Shown here in pieces: positions 31,528 to 36,691 of a stretch of DNA of 36,691 nt (its first letter is position 1; each line of letters opens with the position of its first letter). The stretch is from Nitrosomonadales bacterium. Lineage in GTDB: Bacteria > Pseudomonadota > Gammaproteobacteria > Burkholderiales > Gallionellaceae. A program made the translations under genes and the position numbers. Where the stretch lies: positions 1-36,691 of the forward strand of contig JACPYR010000023.1 of the NCBI GenBank assembly GCA_016195965.1, written 5' to 3'. The notes under the pieces were generated by a model, which worked only from the letters and a program-made list of their open reading frames with translations, made no database searches and was not told the DNA's origin.

Positions 31528-32208
31528 ATGTCTTATTTCACCCAACAGACTTTTACTTTTTTAGCCGACCTCGCGCAAAATAACGAACGCACATGGTTTG
31601 AGGCGCACCAACAGGATTACGAAAATTTTGTGCGCACGCCTGCATTGGATTTCATCAGCGACATGAGCGATGAGATGCACGCCATCTCGCGGCATTACTT
31701 GGCGCAGCCCAAAAAAATCGGCGGCTCGTTGATGCGTATCTACCGCGACACGCGCTTTAGCAAAGACAAAACTCCCTACAAAACCAACATCGGCATTCAG
31801 TTTCGTCACGAGACCGCTAAGGATGTACATGCGCCGGGCTATTACCTGCACATCGCAACGGACGGATGTTTTGTCGGCGCAGGCGTGTGGCATCCCGATG
31901 CCAATGTCTTATTCAAGATACGATGTGCCATCGCGGAAAAAAGTGCGGCATGGTTAGCCGCACGAGATGCTGAAAAATTTCGCACAAGTTTCATGCTGGC
32001 AGGTGACGCGTTGATCAATGCACCGCGTGGTTTTGCCAAAGATCATCCTTTGTTGGACGACTTAAAGCGTAAGGATTTCATTGGCATTGCGCCCCTTACG
32101 CCCGCTGCCATCAAGGCAAAGAATTTACCTATGCAAGTCGCCGAGCATTTCCAGAACGCCACGCCCTTGATGCGCTTTTTATGTCAGGCGGTGGAGGTGC
32201 AGTTTTGA
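31528..32208 (+). CDS. DUF2461 (TIGR02453) family protein
   Basis: 226 aa with a GAGGAGG ribosome site. LADLAQNNERTWFEAHQQDY, RIYRDTRFSKDKTPYKTNIG and YYLHIATDGCFVGAGVWHPD are diagnostic of DUF2461. The family is conserved in bacteria and its function is not known. The gene converges on the YeeE gene, with 35 bases between stops. No operon partner is apparent. Confidence 0.9.
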   Translation: MSYFTQQTFTFLADLAQNNERTWFEAHQQDYENFVRTPALDFISDMSDEMHAISRHYLAQPKKIGGSLMRIYRDTRFSKDKTPYKTNIGIQFRHETAKDVHAPGYYLHIATDGCFVGAGVWHPDANVLFKIRCAIAEKSAAWLAARDAEKFRTSFMLAGDALINAPRGFAKDHPLLDDLKRKDFIGIAPLTPAAIKAKNLPMQVAEHFQNATPLMRFLCQAVEVQF

Positions 32209-32243
32209 GCGGAAATGTGCAAATTCCCTACGTTGAAAACTTA

Positions 32244-33365
32244 CTACTCGATGCGAAACACTTTGCGCAAATGTATTCCCAGCCAATTACCTGGCAATGC
32301 CGCAATGATCCACAGCCAGCCGTGTAAGCTGGTGGAGGCCACGCCAGAAAGAAATGCGCCGATGTTGCAGCCGTAAGCTATGCGCGAGCCATAGCCCATC
32401 AATAGTCCGCCGAGTAAAGCACCTAACAACGGTAGCCATGCGACGCGCAAATTCGGGTGCAGTTTACCTGCCAATGATGCGGCAATCACTGAACCTAAAA
32501 TAATCGCCATGTCCATCACGCTGGTTTCATCAGCAAACACGCTGGAGTCCAGCATGGCTAGTCGATAGTCGTTGTTCCAAAATACGCTGCTCGTGGCATC
32601 CCAGCCCAGCCACATTGCCATTTTTGCGCCCCACAAGGTGAATGCCCAAGTCACCGACCAAGGATGCCCGGTTTCAATTAACACGCCCAGATTGAGCAGT
32701 GCCACCAGCAGCATGGTGACGAACAATGGCCAAGGGCCACGTAGCAACGTAAAGGTTTGCGATACTGGCAGCGCATTGTCCGTTCCCCAGCGTTTAGTTG
32801 TCCACCACAAGCTGGCGAATATCATCAGTTGTAGCGTGACGGCTTGTGGCCAACCTAGCGTCTCACCTAATGCTGGCGCATTCCAAGCGGGCAGGGCTTC
32901 CCACTGCGTGGCGTGCAAAGTGGCGAACCAGCCGCCAAAGCAAAAAGTGATAACAGTAAAAAATAGCCGTGAATTACCGCTGCCGAAACCGCATAGGGTG
33001 CCGGAACCACACCCGCCTGAGAGTTGCATTCCGATGCCAAACAAAAATGCGCCAACGGCGACACCGACGCTCACGGGGGCGATCGCACCAACAATACTTT
33101 CGCCGTGGAATGAACCCATCGCCATTAGTGGCGAAAACAGCAAGGTGGTCACTGCGAGTAACAGCAATTGCGCCTGCACTAATCGGACTTCTCGTGCTTC
33201 CATCATGCGCCGATACGCACGCGTGAAACCAAACTCGGCATGATGAAATGCCAGCCCCAGCAGTACACCCAACAGCACCAAGGGCATGCCTAAACCATTG
33301 TTAATCCCTAAGTAGGCGAGGAAAAAAGTGAGTGGGGCGGCAATGACGAGATAGACACGTTGCAT
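32244..33365 (-). CDS. YeeE/YedE sulfur-compound transporter
   Basis: 373 aa with about ten membrane segments. It carries the conserved cysteine motifs of the YeeE/TsuA fold: GGCGSGTLCGFGSG (Cys119, Cys125) and RIAYGCNIGAF (Cys333), the residues that carry thiosulfate through the TsuA pore. It imports thiosulfate or a similar sulfur anion. It is the last gene of the NPC-repeat peptide operon, 13 bases after GDCCVxC. The link of sulfur import with a Cys-rich secreted protein is an attractive clue to the operon's role. Confidence 0.93.
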   Translation of the reverse strand: MQRVYLVIAAPLTFFLAYLGINNGLGMPLVLLGVLLGLAFHHAEFGFTRAYRRMMEAREVRLVQAQLLLLAVTTLLFSPLMAMGSFHGESIVGAIAPVSVGVAVGAFLFGIGMQLSGGCGSGTLCGFGSGNSRLFFTVITFCFGGWFATLHATQWEALPAWNAPALGETLGWPQAVTLQLMIFASLWWTTKRWGTDNALPVSQTFTLLRGPWPLFVTMLLVALLNLGVLIETGHPWSVTWAFTLWGAKMAMWLGWDATSSVFWNNDYRLAMLDSSVFADETSVMDMAIILGSVIAASLAGKLHPNLRVAWLPLLGALLGGLLMGYGSRIAYGCNIGAFLSGVASTSLHGWLWIIAALPGNWLGIHLRKVFRIE

Positions 33366-33378
33366 AAATGCATGAGGG

Positions 33379-33600
33379 TTAAATTAAGCAACCCCGACCC
33401 TTTTGCTGTATGGGTGGACATGGCACGCTGCCATATGAGCAGTACACGCAACAATCGCCAGATTTAGGTTTTAATAGTGCGTGGCAATAGCTGCATTCGT
33501 AAAACCACTGGCATGAATCTTCGGGCATAGTTTCAAGTTTTTGATGTCCACAGTGCGGACAAGTGAGCAGTGACTCAAGAATAGGTTTGAATGCTGACAT
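33379..33600 (-). CDS. GDCCVxC-type Cys-rich small protein
   Basis: 73 aa with ten cysteines. The signature SGDCCVYCSYGSVPCPP at 48-63 is the GDCCVxC domain, whose members include selenoproteins with Sec at one Cys. Two CxxC pairs (Cys14/17, Cys36/39) suggest zinc binding. It has no signal peptide, so it is cytoplasmic. It lies two bases after the DUF6969-like stop and 13 before YeeE. A sulfur or selenium handling role is inferred from context. Confidence 0.9.
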   Translation of the reverse strand: MSAFKPILESLLTCPHCGHQKLETMPEDSCQWFYECSYCHALLKPKSGDCCVYCSYGSVPCPPIQQKGRGCLI

Positions 33601-33602
33601 GG

Positions 33603-34394
33603 TTAAACTCGATTAGTTGTTATTGCCTGCTCGACTGTGAGCAGGGTGTCTTCCACCGAAATCATCATCTGGCTGGTTATGTCCAATTTGCGATCTTCAA
33701 ACACATCCTCGCCGGGATGGGCTGCCACCCAAGCCCAAACTGTTTTGTCACGTTGATTAAGAAGTGCTTCGATGTGCGGACGAAATAGCACGAACATTGC
33801 ACTGATCCAGCGGTTCACTGGCCACGAAGGGAAAGCGTGGTCAATGACAAAGCGATCCAACATCTGGATCACTTGTTCGGTGGGATACCAAGCCTCTGCT
33901 GTTACCCAACGATTGGTAGTGAATAGTCCGGTCGGATAACCGTAGCTGTCCATGGCGATGGCGACCAGGTGTGACAGAGCTTCATCGCCCTGCGGCCACG
34001 GATCGGTCGCAGGATAGCTGATGGGCGATACACCAGAGGGCATTCCCTTGGGGCGCAGGAAGCAATGAAAATGTCCATGCTCACCGACTTCGCCACGGTG
34101 GGCGTGGTAGTAATACTGTGCATGACTCTCGCGGTCATACACATCATCATTGGGATAGTGATTGAATTCGTAAAAGGTCTCACCCTTATTCAGGCTATCG
34201 CGCAGCACTTCGCCGACGATGTTCATCCCGGATTTTTGCAACACCCGATAACAGGTAAGGATTTCCAACCCTGCCTGCTGCATGGCCTGCAACTGAACAA
34301 GTGGGAGAGCGGTCAGATCAGGCGTCCCCAACCCCGTAATGGGGCTGGATACGGGGGATGCCTGATGCTGAATTAATGCATTTTGGCTGCGCAT
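33603..34394 (-). CDS. DUF6969-like histidine-rich protein
   Basis: 263 aa from the ATG at 34394; the start is uncertain. The ATG overlaps the end of the NPC-repeat gene by 22 bases. Family-like sequence seems to begin near residue 37, and a TTG (34331) inside the hairpin loop or an ATG at 34283 are alternatives. The signature NHYPNDDVYDRESHAQYYYH plus EHGHFHCFL has many conserved His that may bind a metal. I believe it is DUF6969, function unknown. It precedes GDCCVxC by two bases. Confidence 0.75.
   Translation of the reverse strand: MRSQNALIQHQASPVSSPITGLGTPDLTALPLVQLQAMQQAGLEILTCYRVLQKSGMNIVGEVLRDSLNKGETFYEFNHYPNDDVYDRESHAQYYYHAHRGEVGEHGHFHCFLRPKGMPSGVSPISYPATDPWPQGDEALSHLVAIAMDSYGYPTGLFTTNRWVTAEAWYPTEQVIQMLDRFVIDHAFPSWPVNRWISAMFVLFRPHIEALLNQRDKTVWAWVAAHPGEDVFEDRKLDITSQMMISVEDTLLTVEQAITTNRV
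34317..34366 (-). repeat. Strong hairpin after the NPC-repeat gene
   Basis: ATCAGGCGTCCCC (34317-34329) and GGGGATGCCTGAT (34354-34366) are 13-base arms with one mismatch. The 24-base loop holds a second CCCC-GTAAT-GGGG stem. It is six bases after the NPC-repeat stop, so it can stabilise or attenuate the upstream message relative to the downstream genes. Confidence 0.65.
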
Positions 34395-34678
34395 GGATTT
34401 TTTGCACTGCAAGGATTTTTGGCAGCACACGGATTTTTAGCTGCACAGGGATTCTTGGCTGCGCATGGATTGGCCTTGTGGTGCTTGTGTTTAGCCATAC
34501 ATGGATGCTTGCCGGCACATGGGTTTTTCCCTGCACAAGGATTGGCGGAGGCTTCCATCTTGGAGCGTGCCGCACAGGGGTTGGCTGCGCCACAAGGGGC
34601 GGCCATTGCGGCACCGCTCATGGCGGCAGCCAGCGCGCTGGAGGAAATCAGGGTTTTTGCGATTTGATTGAGTTTCAT
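34373..34678 (-). CDS. Secreted NPCAAK-repeat protein
   Basis: 101 aa. A signal peptide (about 1-27, ending AMAAPC) resembles that of the cytochrome at 24501 (both AKxLISSxAL ... SGxAxAAPC). The mature part is almost all hexapeptide repeats: NPCAAR, NPCAGK twice, HPCMAK, NPCAAK three times, NPCSAK and NPCAAK, with a HKHHK stretch in the middle. There are ten cysteines, no heme motif and no other domain. A metal- or thiol-binding role in the periplasm is likely. The gene is first in an operon with DUF6969-like, GDCCVxC and YeeE, under an ECF-type promoter. Confidence 0.85.
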   Translation of the reverse strand: MKLNQIAKTLISSSALAAAMSGAAMAAPCGAANPCAARSKMEASANPCAGKNPCAGKHPCMAKHKHHKANPCAAKNPCAAKNPCAAKNPCSAKNPCAAKMH

Positions 34679-34741
34679 GGGAGTTCTCCTTGGATGATTG
34701 TATAAACATACTTGGCATTGCCGGAATGGCCGATGCCTGCA

Positions 34742-34770
34742 TTGGTCGTTGGAAAATATGAAACCTTACA
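34742..34770 (-). promoter_or_regulatory. ECF-type promoter of the NPC-repeat peptide/YeeE operon
   Basis: On the minus strand TGTAAGGTTT (34770-34761) is followed after 12 bases by CGACCAA (34748-34742), 63 bases before the peptide ATG. The first box is identical to that of the 25339-25367 copy. The phage lysis genes begin just 37 bases to the right. Confidence 0.75.
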
Positions 34771-34806
34771 TTGTTATTGCTATAAGCAGCTATTTCCTTA
34801 TACTTG

Positions 34807-35334
34807 CTAATCTCTTGATAAGTGGTTGATAACTGCATCCTTACGCGCGCTCCCCGCACTGGAACCGAAGTAGTAGCCAAGCACCAAACCTAGCGCCATA
34901 TCCAGCGTTCCCATGGAGCGCAGTACGATCTCGCGCATTTCGGTTGGTACGATGTGTGACATGATGTACCACTGCACTGCCAGATAGCCGATTACGACGA
35001 CGGCACCAAGGATGCGTGGAGTCCAGCTATCTCCGGTCCTGATTTCACGATCCCGCGCATTGGCTCGATCCTCGGCGGCGATTTTTTCCAGATCAACACC
35101 AATGCTCGCCATGTCTTTCTGAAATTGCTGCCCCGCCTGTTTGATTGCCAGCAGATCAGCAGGTGTCGCTTTGGCTATTGCCTCGGACACCTGCTGCTCG
35201 GTCGCATCCGGCAAACCTAACGCCTGACCGATTGCCCGTATCGCAACACCGGCCAATCCGAGTTCCGGTGCCAGTGCCGTCGCCAAACTTGGCGCGATCG
35301 TGGTCACTGCTTTTTTCCAATCAAAATCTCCCAT
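34807..35334 (-). CDS. Holin of the 3TM type
   Basis: 175 aa from the ATG at 35334, which is better spaced from GAGGAG than the ATG at 35340. The N-terminal part is helical (VTTIAPSLATALAPELGLAG). The C-terminus holds two or three membrane segments (PRILGAVVVIGYLAVQWYIM; LDMALGLVLGYYFGSSAGSA), the pattern of 3TM phage holins. A lytic peptidase gene precedes it, which supports the call. The stop is the last phage signal before the chromosomal ECF promoter. Confidence 0.8.
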   Translation of the reverse strand: MGDFDWKKAVTTIAPSLATALAPELGLAGVAIRAIGQALGLPDATEQQVSEAIAKATPADLLAIKQAGQQFQKDMASIGVDLEKIAAEDRANARDREIRTGDSWTPRILGAVVVIGYLAVQWYIMSHIVPTEMREIVLRSMGTLDMALGLVLGYYFGSSAGSARKDAVINHLSRD

Positions 35335-35344
35335 ACTCATCTCC

Positions 35345-35794
35345 TCACGCCATCATCGTTTTGCCAGCTTTAAAATCCGCCAGCGTCAGCCCACCGGTGT
35401 ATTGGAAATGCGCCAACTCCCGGAACGTAGTCCAGCGTCCAGCCCATTCCAGCCCGCAGGCTTCACCAATTTCACCCAGCTTGCGCCATACCTCGCCATC
35501 CGCCCCCGTCGTACCCCACACCGGTTTGCCGCAGCGCAGTGGCAACACATCGAAGGCACAGCGCCAGTTGTGCCAGCTGTCACCCGCCTTGGCCTTGGTC
35601 ACGACCTTGCCGGGTGCGGTGCGCCCCCGCGCGTAGATTGCATCCTGCGCCTCGAAATCACGGTATGTGCTTGTGGCAATCACAGTGATGCCGTTGCTCA
35701 GTAAATACGAATCGGCGGCACACGAAGCAAAGAAGGCTTGCGCACGTTTGCGTGCAGCGGGAGAAAGATCGTTCAAATCACGACTATCGATCAT
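35345..35794 (-). CDS. M15-type peptidase endolysin
   Basis: 149 aa from the ATG at 35794, which overlaps the upstream stop (ATGA). SWHNWRCAFDVLPL supplies His75 and Asp82, and LAHFQYTGG supplies His129, the zinc ligands of VanY/M15 D-alanyl-D-alanine-type peptidases. This is the usual phage endolysin of this class. The YRDFEAQDAIYARGR helix is also typical. It is followed 10 bases later by the holin. Confidence 0.88.
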   Translation of the reverse strand: MIDSRDLNDLSPAARKRAQAFFASCAADSYLLSNGITVIATSTYRDFEAQDAIYARGRTAPGKVVTKAKAGDSWHNWRCAFDVLPLRCGKPVWGTTGADGEVWRKLGEIGEACGLEWAGRWTTFRELAHFQYTGGLTLADFKAGKTMMA

Positions 35795-36096
35795 TTGTGT
35801 CTCGCCTCCAGTGTGGTGACGCGCCGATCCATGTCGTGCAGCATCTGGTTGACCAGCGCCGTATCGCGCATCGCATCGTTTCGGGTGTAGCGTTCGTCTT
35901 TCATTTCCTTGACCTGACTGGACAGGCTGTCCAGCTTGGTAGATACACCGGACAGCCACCAGATACCGGCAGCGGTCTGGGTCATAATCACCACGATCAG
36001 TGCCAGCGGGATTTCTTTGCCGACATGCCAGTGCTCGCGTCCCACTTCCTGCCGATGGTGCGGCTTGATATATCCGTCATCGATTTCGTGACTCAT
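35791..36096 (-). CDS. Small phage membrane protein with coiled coil
   Basis: 101 aa. A single membrane segment (ALIVVIMTQTAAGIWWL at about 32-48) is followed by a charged helical region (TKLDSLSSQVKEMKDERYTR) likely to be coiled coil. Such proteins near endolysin genes may be spanin-like or holin-associated, but I do not recognise a family. It overlaps genes on both sides by four bases. Confidence 0.68.
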   Translation of the reverse strand: MSHEIDDGYIKPHHRQEVGREHWHVGKEIPLALIVVIMTQTAAGIWWLSGVSTKLDSLSSQVKEMKDERYTRNDAMRDTALVNQMLHDMDRRVTTLEARHK

Positions 36097-36461
36097 GACT
36101 TATCTCCTTTGGGGTATTTTTGTTTGATGGACAGGCAGGCATTGAGGTACGCAGCCTCCTGCTCTAGCCCGGCTTGCTGCGTGGCCGGATCGCGGGATGC
36201 TTTCTTGACCTGCGCATCGATGTAATCGGTGAGCGCCGGATATTCGGCAGCACGCTGACCAAGATAGGCCGCAGCTTTGATAACGGCCTGTTCGGCTGCG
36301 ATGGCTGTTTTCAGTTCTGTCAAAGACGGTTCGGGTAAATCTGGTGAGAGCCAAACCAGTTCTGGCAGCCCACCTTCGGCGACGATGCGCACATAGAAAT
36401 CCTTGTTGGGTACGGCAGTCGGATGGATGCGCAGCACGGCACTGTGATCGAGATTTTTCAT
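36093..36461 (-). CDS. Phage tail-region protein
   Basis: 122 aa from the ATG at 36461, with AGGA nine bases upstream. The C-terminal 70 residues are helical (EQAVIKAAAYLGQRAAEYPA), a shape common in XkdW/tail-assembly-like proteins at the end of phage tail modules. No firm family match can be stated. It overlaps the next gene by four bases (ATGA). Confidence 0.65.
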   Translation of the reverse strand: MKNLDHSAVLRIHPTAVPNKDFYVRIVAEGGLPELVWLSPDLPEPSLTELKTAIAAEQAVIKAAAYLGQRAAEYPALTDYIDAQVKKASRDPATQQAGLEQEAAYLNACLSIKQKYPKGDKS

Positions 36462-36471
36462 GGGGAATCCT

Positions 36472-36691
36472 TTAGGCGATGCGAACGACTTTGAGTTGTG
36501 AGGCACCGGGGCCGTAGGTTGCTCCCCATGCTTGCAGGGTGGCAGTTGCACCCCACGGGATCACGGCCAGATCGACAATGGTTCCGGCAGCGATGTACGC
36601 GATGTAATCCACGACCGGCGAGCTGTACCAGCCTGCTGTCGTGGTCGCCGCACCGCCGTACCATGCCACTGCGCGATTGAGCATGATCGCG
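36472..36691 (-). CDS. Phage structural protein, probably incomplete
   Basis: At least 70 aa, rich in Ala, Gly, Tyr and Thr (VVDYIAYIAAGTIVDLAVIP), typical of tail-fibre or tail-tip proteins. An ATG is at 36684, but the frame remains open to the window edge, so the real start may lie beyond. It is followed 10 bases later by the 122-aa gene. Confidence 0.55.
   Translation of the reverse strand, partial: AIMLNRAVAWYGGAATTTAGWYSSPVVDYIAYIAAGTIVDLAVIPWGATATLQAWGATYGPGASQLKVVRIA

Overview
The window looks like a betaproteobacterial chromosome. The evidence is a moderately high GC content and a metR/metE/glyA block of proteobacterial type. The EgtB/EgtD, NrtS, YeeE/YedE and NPC-repeat genes remind me of Gallionella/Nitrosomonas-like bacteria, but that genus-level guess is inference. 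Prophage-type DNA lies at both ends of a chromosomal core of about 25 kb.

Layout. 1-2447: a leftward phage early operon with a Walker-type ATPase (cut by the window edge), a BRO-N antirepressor, two unknown proteins and an HTH protein, chained by 1-4 base overlaps. 2646-5355: small DUF3606 and DUF2188 proteins and two large unknown genes, the second of which appears to have a frameshifted N-terminus. 5547-6813: XRE regulator plus ImmA/IrrE-type metallopeptidase, divergent from the unknown genes. 6951-9407: a four-gene operon with DUF2924 and a large serine recombinase. 9444-14386: metR, metE (with an apparent 22-residue internal deletion), glyA and a FolB-like gene. 14387-14881: no gene, but two strong hairpins. 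14882-15931: a Fic protein with four helically phased ACACCCA heptamers upstream.

16099-20749: a probable ergothioneine locus made of DUF427, egtB, egtD and an EamA transporter in one leftward operon, with a convergent PatB/MalY-type C-S lyase that could serve as EgtE. 20770-24346: NrtS, membrane peroxiredoxin and AhpD-like genes, then an AraC regulator, a zinc-finger anti-sigma factor and an ECF sigma factor. 24501-27430: a c-type cytochrome with NPCAAK repeats and a 41-residue Cys/Met/His membrane peptide, divergent from a thioredoxin/CcdA/HD-GYP operon. 27534-32208: SRPBCC, a second AhpD-like protein, TetR, HxlR and SnoaL genes, a broken haloalkane dehalogenase, and TfoX-N and DUF2461 proteins. 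32244-34678: a leftward operon with a second NPCAAK-repeat secreted protein, a DUF6969-like protein, a 10-cysteine GDCCVxC protein and a YeeE/YedE sulfur-compound transporter. 34807-36691: phage lysis and tail-end genes.

The main finding is a shared promoter motif, TGTAAGG, then CGACCAA with 15 or 16 bases between them. It occurs four times, each in the right orientation upstream of one of four operons: DUF427-egtB-egtD-EamA, the 41-aa peptide plus NPCAAK cytochrome, thioredoxin-CcdA-HD-GYP, and NPCAAK peptide-DUF6969-GDCCVxC-YeeE. The bipartite form is that of an ECF promoter, and an ECF sigma/anti-sigma pair lies among these operons. I infer a local ECF regulon joining ergothioneine synthesis, Cys-repeat secreted proteins, periplasmic thiol delivery and sulfur uptake.
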